From Pseudomonas panipatensis (lineage in GTDB: Bacteria > Pseudomonadota > Gammaproteobacteria > Pseudomonadales > Pseudomonadaceae): a stretch of 64,000 nt of DNA. Made by a program: the position numbers and the translations under genes. A model generated the notes under the pieces. The model ran no database searches and was not told the origin of the DNA. It worked only from the letters and a program-made list of their open reading frames with translations. Numbering within the stretch: position 1 is the stretch's first letter; every line of letters begins with the position of its first letter. The DNA lies in the NCBI RefSeq assembly GCF_900099785.1, contig NZ_FNDS01000008.1, positions 186,001-250,000 on the forward strand, given 5' to 3'. Positions 38,258 through 47,540 of the stretch are shown here, piece after piece.

Positions 38258-39217
38258 TCATATCCTTTGAAGGATTGCGGCGGCGGCGAGTCCCAGGGTG
38301 CCTGGAAGCGTCTGCCGGTGAACGCCAGATTGTCGGATGAGAATTAAGCGGGCTAACAATCCTGCCTTGCGTCCCTGCTCAAAGAGCTTAAGAGTCGCCT
38401 GATTTTCGGGCGACAGGCGGTCGCGGAACGCTGAGAGAGCCCTGAGGTTGTCATCGGTCCATGCACGAAAAGTGCCTTGGAACATCTTCCGCACGCGAAC
38501 CAGGCGGTCCCCTAGTGAGGAGTTCGAGCCAACGATGTTGTTTCCGTGTTGGCGGTAACCAATCGTGGGGGTGGGGGCGCAGTTGACTTCACCACCACAG
38601 CCAGTGACCAGGATGTAAGCCCACCAATCGTGCGAAACGACATGGCTCGCGTCTTTGGTCTGGCGTAGCAGGTCCCGTGCGGCACGGTTGAACAGCATGG
38701 TGTTGCCACCGGCGATGCTCTGTACCAGGGCGTTTTCGAAGCAGGCGGGCTTTCTGAAGAGTGGCGAGAAACCGATGGTATTGCCTTGGGCATCTATCAG
38801 TTCCGTACGGGAGCAGAACAGCGCTGGCCGCTCCTGAGGAATAGTGCGAATCCAGTCGATCCCCGTTGCAAGCCGCTCTGGCTTCCAGAAGTCATCCTGG
38901 TCACAGAAAGCGAAATAGGCGCCCTGGACTTCCTCGCGCGCGAGCAGGCTGAGGAAATTCGCGGCAAAGCCTCGCCGCGGGCCATCGACGATGATCAGTC
39001 GATCAGCACCCAGACGCTTCTGGTAGTCCGCGAGAATTTCCAGTGTCGCATCGCTGGAGCCATCGTCGGAGGCATAGATCGTCCAATGCGGGTGCGTCTG
39101 GGCGATCAACGAATCGAGCTGCTCCGCGAGGAACGCGGCGCCGTTATAGGTCGAGAGCAGGATCGCGACCTGATCGCTGTGCCTTCCCTGATATTGGGCG
39201 GAGGAATGGTGAGTCAA
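38258..39217 (-). CDS. Family 2 glycosyltransferase, probable rhamnosyltransferase
   Basis: GT-A transferase of 319 residues. Visible motifs are [27 protein letters not shown] and the metal-binding FCDQDDFW. It resembles rhamnosyltransferases of the RgpA/RgpB and RfbF type that start or extend rhamnan chains. It is the first gene of the 21-kb operon. The product could add the first rhamnose to the lipid-linked primer. The C-terminus is a basic hydrophobic helix, perhaps for membrane contact. Confidence 0.85.
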   Translation of the reverse strand: MTHHSSAQYQGRHSDQVAILLSTYNGAAFLAEQLDSLIAQTHPHWTIYASDDGSSDATLEILADYQKRLGADRLIIVDGPRRGFAANFLSLLAREEVQGAYFAFCDQDDFWKPERLATGIDWIRTIPQERPALFCSRTELIDAQGNTIGFSPLFRKPACFENALVQSIAGGNTMLFNRAARDLLRQTKDASHVVSHDWWAYILVTGCGGEVNCAPTPTIGYRQHGNNIVGSNSSLGDRLVRVRKMFQGTFRAWTDDNLRALSAFRDRLSPENQATLKLFEQGRKAGLLARLILIRQSGVHRQTLPGTLGLAAAAILQRI

Positions 39218-39334
39218 TGCGTTACCTCCGGCGGGTCCATCCGGCTCGTGCTGCTCCGTCGATCACCGCATAGGTAACGATTGCCGTGCGCGGAGGGGCG
39301 CAGGCAAGCGGACGGACTGGTAAAAAAGGGCGCC

Positions 39335-39362
39335 ATTATATGTGTCGGACCTGGGGAGTAAA
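39335..39362 (-). promoter_or_regulatory. Sigma70-type promoter of the rml/polysaccharide operon
   Basis: On the minus strand, -35 TTTACT (39357-39362) and a perfect -10 TATAAT (39335-39340) are 16 bases apart. The predicted start of transcription lies about 110 bases before the first gene. Confidence 0.75.
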
Positions 39363-39523
39363 CCCGTAATTCTACTCTGGAAATTGGATGACGACTGGAC
39401 GCCTGTCCGGGACACGCGGCAGGCGACGATCGGGAATCTATAGGGCGATATTGGATTTCCATCAACCGCAAAAGTTTCCTGCCCCCTGGGCGACCATTGC
39501 GGCGCCTTTCTGAAGTGCAGAAA

Positions 39524-39557
39524 CGACTAAGGCCCACCCGAGGGTGAGCCTTAGTCG
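39524..39557 (-). terminator. Hairpin terminator after tRNA-Thr
   Basis: A long near-perfect inverted repeat begins 13 bases past the tRNA 3' end and is followed on the minus strand by TTTCTGC. It separates the tRNA from the polysaccharide promoter. Confidence 0.7.
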
Positions 39558-39569
39558 ATGTGAAGCGGA

Positions 39570-39645
<76 letters not shown>

Positions 39646-39657
39646 AAGAGGGACGCC

Positions 39658-39685
39658 ATTATATCCACCCGATGGGCAGTGTAAA
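39658..39685 (-). promoter_or_regulatory. Promoter of tRNA-Thr
   Basis: Minus-strand -35 TTTACA (39680-39685) and -10 TATAAT (39658-39663) separated by 16 bases, ending 13 bases before the tRNA 5' end. Confidence 0.8.
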
Positions 39686-39715
39686 CCTCTGATTTTTCAG
39701 CGCCCATTCGCTCCA

Positions 39716-41245
39716 TCAGTGGCCGCTGGCGGCAGCTCCTGGCTTGGCGCCGAAGGGGGGCTTGGCCAGCCAGATGATCAGTAGCAGCGCCAGGAACAGC
39801 CAGCCGAGCATGGTGAAGTAGTCCACCGTCGAGATCATGTAGGCCTGGCCTTCTACCAGGCGCTCCAGCGTCGCCGCGCTTTGCTGGTTGTCGCCGCCGA
39901 GCAGGTTGAGGGCGTCGCGGGTGGCCGGATCGTAGGGGCTCAGGTGTTCGCTCAGGTAGGCATGGTGCATGGTCGCCCGGCGCTCCCAGAGCCAGGTGGT
40001 CAGGGACGCGGCGAAGCTGCCGGCGAGGGTGCGCAGGAAGGTGGCGAGGCCCGAGCCGTCGGCGATCTGGTCGGGCGGCAGGTCGGAAAGCAGGATGCTG
40101 AGGATCGGCATGAAGAAGAAGGCTACGCCCAGGCCCATGAACATTTGCACCAGGGCGATATGCGGGTAGTCCACCTCGGTAGTGAAGCCAGCGCGCATGA
40201 AGCTGGTCGCGGACATTACCAGGAACGCCAGGCCGGCGAGCACACGCAGGTCGAACTGGTTGGCGTAGCGGCCGACCAGTGGCGAGAGGAATACCGGCAG
40301 TATGCCGATCGGCGCCGCGGCCAGGCCGGCCCAGGTGGCGGTGTAGCCCATCTGCGTCTGTAGCCATTGCGGCAGTAGCAGGTTCATGCCGAAGAAGGCC
40401 GCGTAGCCACCGACCAGCGCCAGGGTGCCGATGGTGAAGTTGCGGTGCACGAACAGGCGCAGGTTGACGATCGGGTGCTGGTCGGTGAGTTCCCAGATGA
40501 CGAACACCGCCAGGGCGATGGCGGCGACGATGCTGCCACCGATGATGAAGTTGGATTCGAACCAGTCGAGGTCGTTGCCCTTGTCGAGGACGATCTGCAG
40601 CGCGCCCACGCCGATCACCAGCATCGCCAACCCCATGTAGTCCATGGGCGCGTGCTTGATCACCACCGGGCGTTTCTTCAGTTGCTGGTAGACCACCATG
40701 GCGGCGAACAGGCCGATGGGCACGTTGATGAAGAAGATCCACGGCCAGCTATAGCTGTCGGTTATCCAGCCGCCGAGAATCGGGCCGGCGATGGGCGCGA
40801 CCACGGTGACCATCGCCAGCAGAGCCAGGGCCATACCGCGTTTGGCCGGTGGGTATATGGAAATCAGCAGGGTCTGGGTGATCGGATACAGCGGGCCGGC
40901 GACGAAGCCCTGCAGGGCGCGGAAGCCCACCAGCATGCCCATCTGCTGGGCCACGCCGCAGAGGAACGAGGCCAGCACGAAGAGAATGGTCGCGGCGATG
41001 AACAGCCGAACCTCGCCGACCTTGCGGCTCAGCCAGCCGGTCAGCGGCAGGGCGATGGCGTTGCTCACCGCGAAAGAGGTGATCACCCAGGTGCCCTGCT
41101 CGGCGCTCACCCCCAGGTTGCCGGATATGGTCGGCAGGGCGACGTTGGCGATGGTGGTATCCAGCACTTGCATGAAGGTCGCCAGCGACAGGCCGATAGT
41201 CGCCATCACCAGGCTGGGTGGGGAGAAGCTGCTGTTCTCGCTCAT
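39716..41245 (-). CDS. DHA2-family multidrug efflux transporter (EmrB type)
   Basis: Inner-membrane major facilitator with 14 predicted membrane segments, 509 residues from the ATG at 41245 (MSENSSFSPPS). The ATG at 41287 would overlap the preceding gene and is less likely. The DHA2 motif LDTTIANVALPTI appears in the first segment, with GWLSRKVGEVRLF as motif A. With the fusion protein and outer-membrane channel encoded upstream it forms a tripartite pump driven by protons. The homologue in PAO1 is PA5160. Confidence 0.93.
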   Translation of the reverse strand: MSENSSFSPPSLVMATIGLSLATFMQVLDTTIANVALPTISGNLGVSAEQGTWVITSFAVSNAIALPLTGWLSRKVGEVRLFIAATILFVLASFLCGVAQQMGMLVGFRALQGFVAGPLYPITQTLLISIYPPAKRGMALALLAMVTVVAPIAGPILGGWITDSYSWPWIFFINVPIGLFAAMVVYQQLKKRPVVIKHAPMDYMGLAMLVIGVGALQIVLDKGNDLDWFESNFIIGGSIVAAIALAVFVIWELTDQHPIVNLRLFVHRNFTIGTLALVGGYAAFFGMNLLLPQWLQTQMGYTATWAGLAAAPIGILPVFLSPLVGRYANQFDLRVLAGLAFLVMSATSFMRAGFTTEVDYPHIALVQMFMGLGVAFFFMPILSILLSDLPPDQIADGSGLATFLRTLAGSFAASLTTWLWERRATMHHAYLSEHLSPYDPATRDALNLLGGDNQQSAATLERLVEGQAYMISTVDYFTMLGWLFLALLLIIWLAKPPFGAKPGAAASGH

Positions 41246-41258
41246 GATCGGAGGCTGC

Positions 41259-42443
41259 TCAGCGGGCGGCGGTGCGGCGACCGCCATCGGCCAGGTTGGC
41301 GTGGATCAACTGCTCGATCAGTTGGTCGGCAGAGGCCAGCTGTTGCTGGTAGACGTCGGTGGAGAACAGCGCCTGGCTCGGCGACCGCTGCGAGAGCGCC
41401 GGGCCGCTCTGGTCGTGCAGGTCGACCTTGACGTCCATCGACAGGCCGATGCGCAGCGGGTGCTCGTTGAGCTGTTGCGGATTCACGCGGATGCGCACGG
41501 GGACGCGCTGGACGATCTTGATCCAGTTGCCGGTGGCGTTCTGCGCCGGCAGCAGGGAGAACGCGCTGCCGGTGCCGACCCCGAGGCTGTCGACGCTGCC
41601 CTGGAACTTGACCGAGTTGCCGTAGAGATCGGAACGGATCTCCACCGCTTGGCCGATGCGCATGTGCTGCAGCTGGGTTTCCTTGAAGTTGGCGTCGATC
41701 CACACCTGGTCCAGGGGAATCACCGCCATCAGCGCGGCGCCCGGCTGCACGCGCTGGCCGACTTGTACGGTGCGTTTGGCGACATAGCCGGTGACCGGCG
41801 CGACTATCACTGCGCGGGCGTCGTCCAGGTAGGCCTGGCGCAGCTTGGCCGCCGCCGTCTTGACGTCCGGATGGGAAGCGATGACGGTGTCGTCGACCAG
41901 CGCGCGGTTGGTATCCAGTTGCTGTTCCGCGCTGGTCAGGGAATTGCGCGCGGTATCCAGGGCGTCGCGGGCGTGGGCCAGCTCCTCCTGGGAGATGGCG
42001 CCGACGTTGGCGAGGTTCTGCCGGCGCTTGAAGTCGGCCTCGGCCTTGGCCAGGGCGACCTTCTTCGCGGCGACGTCGGCCTTGTAGCCATCGACGTTGC
42101 TGAACAGCCCGCGTACCTGGCGCACGGCGCGGGCCAGGTTGGCTTCGGCCTGCTGCAGGGCGATGTCGGCATCGCTGGGGTCGAACTTCACCAGCACCTG
42201 GCCCTTCTGTACCAGATCGCCATCGTCGGCGCCGATGCTCACCACGGTGCCGGTGACCTGCGGGGTGATCTGTACCACGTTGCCGTTCACATAGGCATCG
42301 TCGGTGTTCTCGCTCCAGCGGCCATAGAGGTACTCCCAGAGCACGGCGGCGATGCCGCAGAGGATGACGACGGCGAGCAGGATCAGCAGCCAGCGCTTGC
42401 GCTGGGGATTGCCACCGGTGGTTTCTTGGCTGTGAGTGGTCAT
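41259..42443 (-). CDS. HlyD/EmrA-family membrane fusion protein
   Basis: Periplasmic adaptor of 394 residues with one N-terminal membrane anchor (about 17-37: WLLILLAVVILCGIAAVLW), a lipoyl half-motif, a coiled-coil hairpin (about 95-200) and a beta-barrel domain. It links the DHA2 pump to the outer-membrane channel. The gene lies 12 bases after the channel gene and 13 before the pump gene. Confidence 0.94.
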   Translation of the reverse strand: MTTHSQETTGGNPQRKRWLLILLAVVILCGIAAVLWEYLYGRWSENTDDAYVNGNVVQITPQVTGTVVSIGADDGDLVQKGQVLVKFDPSDADIALQQAEANLARAVRQVRGLFSNVDGYKADVAAKKVALAKAEADFKRRQNLANVGAISQEELAHARDALDTARNSLTSAEQQLDTNRALVDDTVIASHPDVKTAAAKLRQAYLDDARAVIVAPVTGYVAKRTVQVGQRVQPGAALMAVIPLDQVWIDANFKETQLQHMRIGQAVEIRSDLYGNSVKFQGSVDSLGVGTGSAFSLLPAQNATGNWIKIVQRVPVRIRVNPQQLNEHPLRIGLSMDVKVDLHDQSGPALSQRSPSQALFSTDVYQQQLASADQLIEQLIHANLADGGRRTAAR

Positions 42444-42455
42444 GTGGGTTGCCTC

Positions 42456-43931
42456 TTAGTGCACGGCAGCGGCGTTCGCCTGGGCGAGCGGTGCGGAAGG
42501 AGTGGCGGGGTCGGCCTGGAAGCCGCCACCCAGTGCTTGTACGAGCTGGACGGAAAGGTCGATGCGCTGGGCTTCGAGGTCGGCCAGCTGGCGCTCGGCG
42601 AGGAGCAGTTGTTGCTGCACGCTGAGGGCATCCAGATAGTTGCCCACCCCTTCGCCGTAGCGCTGCATGGCCAGCTCGAAGTTGGACTTGGCGATGTCGC
42701 GGGCTTCGCGCTGATCCACCAGCTGTTGTTCCAGCGAGCGCAGCTTGCCGAGGTCGTCGCTGACTTCGCCCAGGGCGTTGACCAGGGTCTTGTTGTACTG
42801 GGCGATGGCCAGGTCGTAGTCGGCGTCCTTGCTTGCCAGGTTGGCGCGCAGGCGGCCGCCGTCGAACAGTGGCAGGGAGGTGGCCGGGGCGATCTGGTAG
42901 AAGCGGCTCGGGGCCTGCAGCAGATCGCTGCTGTGCAGGCTGGCCAGGCCAATCATCGCGCTCAGGTTGAGGTTGGGATAGAACTGCGTCTTGGCTGCCT
43001 GGATATCCTTGCTCGCGGCCTCGACGCGCCAGCGCGCCGCGACTATATCCGGGCGCCGGCCGAGCAGTTCCGCCGGTAGGTTCGCCGGCAGGCGTAGGGC
43101 GTCGGGCTTGAGGGCGTTGGGGCGCTGCAGGGTCAGGCCGCGATCCGGGCCTTGGCCGAGCAGCACGGCCAGGGCGATACGGTCGCTGGCGATCTGCTCT
43201 TCGGCGGCGGCCTGTTGCTGTCGGGCGCTGGCCACCTGGCTCTGGGTCTGTTGCAGTTGCACCTTGCTGTCGAGGCCAGCGTCCATGCGCTTCTGGCTCA
43301 AGCTGAGCATGCGCTGGGAGCGCTCCAGCTCGTCGCGTGACAGATCGCGCACGGCGAAGGCGTGGCCTAGCTCGCTGTAGGCGCGGGCGACATTGGTCGA
43401 CAGGGCGATGGCCGCGGCCTGGCGGTCCACTTCGGCGGCGTTGGCCTGACCGAGGGCGGCTTCCCAGGCGGCGCGTTGGCCACCCCAGAGGTCGACGTCG
43501 TAATTGAAGCCCAGGGACAGGTACTTGATGGCTGAATAGCGGCCGCCAGTGGGCGCCGGCAGGATGCTGCTCGGCGCGCGGATACCGGCGTAGCCGCCCT
43601 TGGCATTGAGGCTCGGCATGCGTTCGGCGTCCGCCGCGTTGGCCGCGGCTGCGGCCTGGCGGGCGCGGGCGGCGGCGATATCCAGGTCCGGTGTGCCTTG
43701 CAGGGCGTCGCCGATCAGGCCGTCGAGCTGCGGATCACCCAGGCCGGTCCACCAGTTCTGGGTGGGCCAGGCGGCGCTGGATAGCGGCGTTCCGTCCAGA
43801 CTGCGGGCGGCCTTGAGATGGGCGGGGTCGATGGCCTTGCCGTTGGGCGACAGACCGGCGGAGGTCACGCAGCCCGACAGCGCCACGACGCTGCCCAGCA
43901 GCAGCGTGGCGGGGAGGCGGATGGCACGCAT
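42456..43931 (-). CDS. NodT-family outer-membrane efflux channel
   Basis: TolC-like lipoprotein channel of 491 residues. A signal peptide with a lipobox (VALSGC, Cys21) suggests lipid anchoring in the outer membrane. Two OEP repeats follow (about 70-260 and 290-470), with the typical end of the first near RVEAASKDI. It completes the tripartite pump. It is the second gene after marR, separated by three bases. Confidence 0.93.
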   Translation of the reverse strand: MRAIRLPATLLLGSVVALSGCVTSAGLSPNGKAIDPAHLKAARSLDGTPLSSAAWPTQNWWTGLGDPQLDGLIGDALQGTPDLDIAAARARQAAAAANAADAERMPSLNAKGGYAGIRAPSSILPAPTGGRYSAIKYLSLGFNYDVDLWGGQRAAWEAALGQANAAEVDRQAAAIALSTNVARAYSELGHAFAVRDLSRDELERSQRMLSLSQKRMDAGLDSKVQLQQTQSQVASARQQQAAAEEQIASDRIALAVLLGQGPDRGLTLQRPNALKPDALRLPANLPAELLGRRPDIVAARWRVEAASKDIQAAKTQFYPNLNLSAMIGLASLHSSDLLQAPSRFYQIAPATSLPLFDGGRLRANLASKDADYDLAIAQYNKTLVNALGEVSDDLGKLRSLEQQLVDQREARDIAKSNFELAMQRYGEGVGNYLDALSVQQQLLLAERQLADLEAQRIDLSVQLVQALGGGFQADPATPSAPLAQANAAAVH

Positions 43932-43934
43932 GGC

Positions 43935-44405
43935 TCAATTCTCCTGCGGCGCGCTGGCCGCAACGCTATGGGCGCGCAAGATCTTGTCGAGCAAGTGGGT
44001 GAGGGTGTGCAGCTCTTCCGTGCTGAGGCAGCCGACCAGCTCGTTCATCGCCCGGGTGGCGATCTGCGGGGCCTCTTCGTTCATCGCCTGACCGGCAGGA
44101 CTGAGCCGCAGGCGCACGCTGCGCCGGTCCTGGGGGCACGGCTGACGCAGCAGCAGCTCCTTCTTCTCCAGGCGGTCGAGCATGCGCGTCATCGAACCGC
44201 TGTCGATGGAGAGTTCTCGGCAAAGCTCGGCTGGCGTGTTGGCCCGGTTGTGGCCGATGAAGAACAGCACCTTGAATTGCGCAGCGGTGATGTCCAGGTG
44301 CGTCAGGTGCTTGTCCAGCAGCCGATCCTTGAGGATCGCTGTGGTGGCAAGAAGCTGGCCGATAGAGCCTTTGAACGGAAAGTCCGAGACGCGATAGTGA
44401 TCCAT
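43935..44405 (-). CDS. MarR-family transcriptional regulator
   Basis: Winged-helix repressor of 156 residues. The recognition region TPAELCRELSIDSGSMTRML and the wing CPQDRRSVRLRLSPAG (DxR motif) are typical of MarR. It is the first gene of the efflux operon and its promoter carries two matching palindromes, so it probably represses itself and the pump until a phenolic or lipophilic ligand binds. The ligand is unknown. Confidence 0.93.
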   Translation of the reverse strand: MDHYRVSDFPFKGSIGQLLATTAILKDRLLDKHLTHLDITAAQFKVLFFIGHNRANTPAELCRELSIDSGSMTRMLDRLEKKELLLRQPCPQDRRSVRLRLSPAGQAMNEEAPQIATRAMNELVGCLSTEELHTLTHLLDKILRAHSVAASAPQEN

Positions 44406-44418
44406 GGCAAGGCTAATA

Positions 44419-44432
44419 ACTGTCTAGGCAGT
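44419..44432. promoter_or_regulatory. MarR operator 2 (near transcription start)
   Basis: ACTGTCTAGGCAGT, an imperfect copy of the palindrome at 44453-44464, placed 34 bases nearer the marR start. Confidence 0.7.
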
Positions 44433-44446
44433 GAATTTGTTTCGAA

Positions 44447-44474
44447 ATAATACTGCCTAGGCAGCGATTAGCAA
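44447..44474 (-). promoter_or_regulatory. marR-efflux promoter with operator in the spacer
   Basis: Minus strand: -35 TTGCTA (44469-44474), 16-base spacer, -10 TATTAT (44447-44452). The perfect 12-base palindrome CTGCCTAGGCAG (44453-44464) fills the spacer next to the -10, an ideal place for repression. Confidence 0.75.
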
Positions 44475-44480
44475 TGGGTA

Positions 44481-44504
44481 GATTGTTGTGTATAGGCAAC
44501 AATC
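44481..44504. repeat. 8-bp dyad upstream of marR
   Basis: GATTGTTG and its exact reverse complement CAACAATC flank 8 bases, just upstream of the promoter. It could bind a second regulator. Confidence 0.55.
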
Positions 44505-44808
44505 AATTCCTTTGAGCGCTCTTCGATCCCTGGGCGAAACATGAGCGTGCCCGAAATGCGCGCATGGACGCGTGCATTTGTGGGGCTTATGCACAAGAGC
44601 AGGGCAAATGGCGGAAATGCCTTGGAAGAAACTTGATGCAGTTCGCATCAGTTTCCTAAGTTGATGTTTTTGAAAGAATTATTCTTTATGGTTAAAAAAC
44701 GACCAGCTGCCTCTGGCTGCGCTCAGCATAGGCATTTGCAGGGATTTTCCCGTATTTCTCAACAGACTTATCCACAGCTTCTGTGGGTGCCCTGATGGAA
44801 CGCTCGTG

Positions 44809-46032
44809 CTAGGCGCGTTCCGCGAGTATGAGCAGGTTGCGGGGCGTCAGATGGGAGGGGCAGAAGGTGCCCAGGCGCACGTGGTAGCCCTGCTCCTGCA
44901 GGAACAGTGCGCGGTCCAGCGACAGCCATAGCTCCAGCGGACGACGGAACAGCCCGCGCAGCAGCTCCAGGTTGCGCACTTCGGCCAGGCGTTGCCAGCC
45001 GCGCTGTTCCAGGGCCGTCCAGTCGCGTGACTTGGGCTGTGGCAGGCCTTTGAGGGCGGCCAGGTCGAGGCAGTAGTCGGCGAAGGGTTTGTGCAGCCAG
45101 TCGGGGGCCAGGGATGGCACGGGAAGGTAGCTGTCGTCGTCGCGCAGTTCGCGCTGCAGCAGGTCGAAGGCCAGGCGGCGCGCCATGGAGGCATCACGCT
45201 GGCGGCGCACTCGGGCTCCGGCGGTGACCGTCTCGGTGAGCGGCAGGCGCAGATCGTCCTGGCTCAGCTGCAGCGCCGAGGCGCTGGCGGCGGCCGAGAT
45301 CGGCTGGTAGGCGTCGGCGGCGATGCGGTTATAGCAACAGGGCGCGATGGCCAGATGGCGACAGCCTTTCTGCGCGGCCTGGCGCAGCAGGCGCAGGTGC
45401 AGGTCGCCACAGGCGTGCAGGGCCACTGCGCTGTGTTCGATCCGCAGGTGCTCGCCGGCGTCGGCGGCCAGTACGTCCTGTTCGACATGCCGGGCCTTCA
45501 AGCGCAGGCGGTCGCTCAGCCGCTGGCCATCGGCGACCAGCGCCGGGTCGCGCTCCAGGCTCAGCAAGGGCGCGCCGGCACTGGCCAGCAAGCGCCCGAG
45601 ATGGCCCTTGCCGGCGCACCAGTCCAGCCATTGTTCGGGGCGCTGGGTGAAGCTCAGGCGGCTGGCGAAGGCTTCGATCTGTTGCCATTTGCGCCCCGGT
45701 ACATCGACCTGAAACGGCGCCGGCAGCTTCGGCAGCGGCTGTTCCGGCAGGTCGCCGAGCGCGCCCAGGCGCGCCGCCGTGGCGGCCAGGGCCGGGAAGG
45801 GCGCCGGGGCGTCGAGCCGCTGTGGCTGATGGTGGGCGGCGTCGGCGTCCTCCAGGCTGCGGCCGCGCAGCCAGTCGGCGAGTTCGCGGTAGTCGTCTTC
45901 CCAGGGTAACTGGCGCAGGGTGAACGGCTTTGGCCGCCACAGCCGTTGGTGGGCGAGGAGGAAGTCGTCCAGCGCGCGGAAGCGTTGGAGCAAGGCATCG
46001 CCGGTCAGGCAGGCAAGGGATGGTTCGGCCAC
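44809..46032 (-). CDS. SAM-dependent methyltransferase of unknown target
   Basis: Protein of 407 residues. The middle holds a methyltransferase fold with DWCAGKGHLGRLLA as motif I, LERDPALVADGQRL as motif II, and HACGDLH followed by IAPCCYN, as in the Methyltransf_32 family. The N-terminal 120 and C-terminal 130 residues are not recognised. It stands alone and the target is unknown; RNA or a small molecule are both possible. Confidence 0.8.
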   Translation of the reverse strand: MAEPSLACLTGDALLQRFRALDDFLLAHQRLWRPKPFTLRQLPWEDDYRELADWLRGRSLEDADAAHHQPQRLDAPAPFPALAATAARLGALGDLPEQPLPKLPAPFQVDVPGRKWQQIEAFASRLSFTQRPEQWLDWCAGKGHLGRLLASAGAPLLSLERDPALVADGQRLSDRLRLKARHVEQDVLAADAGEHLRIEHSAVALHACGDLHLRLLRQAAQKGCRHLAIAPCCYNRIAADAYQPISAAASASALQLSQDDLRLPLTETVTAGARVRRQRDASMARRLAFDLLQRELRDDDSYLPVPSLAPDWLHKPFADYCLDLAALKGLPQPKSRDWTALEQRGWQRLAEVRNLELLRGLFRRPLELWLSLDRALFLQEQGYHVRLGTFCPSHLTPRNLLILAERA

Positions 46033-46100
46033 GGCAAGGGTAAAGGGGAGACGGCGGGGCGGCGATTATAGCGGCGCCACCGCCGTCTCGGGAGCGCCGG

Positions 46101-46793
46101 TCAGCGCCCTTGCATCGCGTCGACCCGTAGCCGGCGTTCGAGCACGCGGAACAGGCGGGTGAGGAGGATGGTGATGAGCAGGTAGAAGACCCCGGCCAGG
46201 CAGAAGAACAGCATGGCTTCGTAGGTGCGGGCGATGATGGTACGGGTCATGCCCATGATGTCGAACAGGGTCACGGTGTACACCACCGCGCTGGCCTTGA
46301 GCATGAGGATCACCTCGTTGCTGTAGGCCGGCAGCGCGATGCGCGCGGCGCGCGGCAGGATGATGTGGAACAGTGCCTGGCGTCGCGACATGCCCAGCGC
46401 CCGCGCGGCCTCCACTTCACCCACCGGAATGGCGTGGATGGCGCCCCGCAGAATCTCGGCGATATAGGCCGCGGTGTGCATGGTCATGGTGACCAGTGCG
46501 CACCAGTACGGATCGCGCAGATACGGCCAGAGCGGGCCCTGGCGAACTGCATCGAACTGGGCCAGGCCGTAGTAGACGATGAACAGTTGCAGCAGCAGCG
46601 GCGTGCCGCGGAAGAAGAAAATGTAGGTGTAGGGCAGCGCGCGCACGTACCAGTGCCGCGAGGCGCGGGCGATGCCCAGGGGCAGTGCCAGCGCCAGGCC
46701 GGCGACCACGGCGAAGGCCAGCAGCTCGAGGGTCAGCCCGGCGCCCTGGAGCATTTTCGGCAGCCACTTGAGGATCAGCTCCATATCGTTCAT
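46101..46793 (-). CDS. Amino-acid ABC transporter permease (HisM type)
   Basis: Inner-membrane permease of 230 residues with about five membrane segments. The ATPase-contacting EAA loop reads EAARALGMSRRQALFHIILP. It pairs with the permease encoded upstream, which overlaps it by four bases. The set matches polar amino acid importers of the His/Arg/Lys type. Confidence 0.92.
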   Translation of the reverse strand: MNDMELILKWLPKMLQGAGLTLELLAFAVVAGLALALPLGIARASRHWYVRALPYTYIFFFRGTPLLLQLFIVYYGLAQFDAVRQGPLWPYLRDPYWCALVTMTMHTAAYIAEILRGAIHAIPVGEVEAARALGMSRRQALFHIILPRAARIALPAYSNEVILMLKASAVVYTVTLFDIMGMTRTIIARTYEAMLFFCLAGVFYLLITILLTRLFRVLERRLRVDAMQGR

Positions 46794-47485
46794 AGCTCGT
46801 TCCTCACGAAGCCTTGGCCGGCACGGCGCTCAAGGACGTGCAGGGCGGCCATGACGAAGACAGTCAGGCTCAGGTAGATGAAGGCCGCCGTCATGTAGAA
46901 GGTGAAGGGTTCCTTGGTCGCGTTGGAGGCGACCTGGGCTTTGCGCATGATCTCGTCGAGGGTGATCAGCGAGACCAGGGCGGTGTCCTTGAGCAGGATC
47001 AGATAGAGGTTGCCGAGGCCCGGCAGGGCCACCCGCCAGACCTGCGGCAGGACAATGCGCCAGAAGATCCGCGGAGTGGAAAGGCCCAGCGCCTGGCCGG
47101 CCTCGCGATGTCCCTTGGGCACGGCCAGCAGTGCGCCGCGAAAGACTTCGGTGGCATAGGCGCCGAAGCACAGGCCGAGTGCGCAGGTGCCGGCGGCGAA
47201 GGGGCTGAGGGCCAGGTCGGGCTGGTTGAACAACGCGCCCAGGGCGTTCAGCCCGGACACGGTGCCGAAGTAGATCATCAGCACCCAGAGGGTTTCCGGA
47301 ATGCCGCGGACCAGTGTCGTGTAGGTGTCGCCCAGCAAGCGCAGGAAGGCGTTCTTCGAGGTCTTGGCGATGGCGCCGAGCAGGCCCAGGAGAAGGCCTA
47401 CACAGACCGCCGCAAGGGAAAGCTTGAGCGTCATCAGGGTGCCAGCCGCCAACTGCGAGCCGAAACCGTGCAGGTCGAAAATCAT
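46790..47485 (-). CDS. Amino-acid ABC transporter permease (HisQ type)
   Basis: Inner-membrane permease of 231 residues. The EAA loop reads REAGQALGLSTPRIFWRIVLPQ. It begins 55 bases after the binding-protein gene and overlaps the next permease by four bases. It forms the heterodimeric channel with the HisM-type partner. Confidence 0.92.
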   Translation of the reverse strand: MIFDLHGFGSQLAAGTLMTLKLSLAAVCVGLLLGLLGAIAKTSKNAFLRLLGDTYTTLVRGIPETLWVLMIYFGTVSGLNALGALFNQPDLALSPFAAGTCALGLCFGAYATEVFRGALLAVPKGHREAGQALGLSTPRIFWRIVLPQVWRVALPGLGNLYLILLKDTALVSLITLDEIMRKAQVASNATKEPFTFYMTAAFIYLSLTVFVMAALHVLERRAGQGFVRNEL

Positions 47486-47540
47486 AGGGAGCGTGCCTGA
47501 AGGAGGGGCGCCGCCAGTCAGGCGGCGCGCCGGGATCGCA

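Larger units (their letters stand above)
39218..39569. other. Leader and promoter region of the polysaccharide operon
   Basis: About 350 bases with no gene. It contains the sigma70-type promoter at 39335-39362 and the hairpin at 39524-39557, both listed separately. I see no JUMPstart-like element. Confidence 0.7.
44406..44808. other. Regulatory region upstream of the efflux operon
   Basis: About 400 bases with no supported gene. It holds the marR promoter and two operators, an 8-bp dyad (44481-44504), a 15-base palindrome (44673-44687) and one perfect DnaA box (44768-44776). Confidence 0.7.

Noticed and set aside
44768..44776. Replication origin
   Set aside because: Only one DnaA box, with no cluster, no AT-rich unwinding region and no dnaA or dnaN gene nearby.
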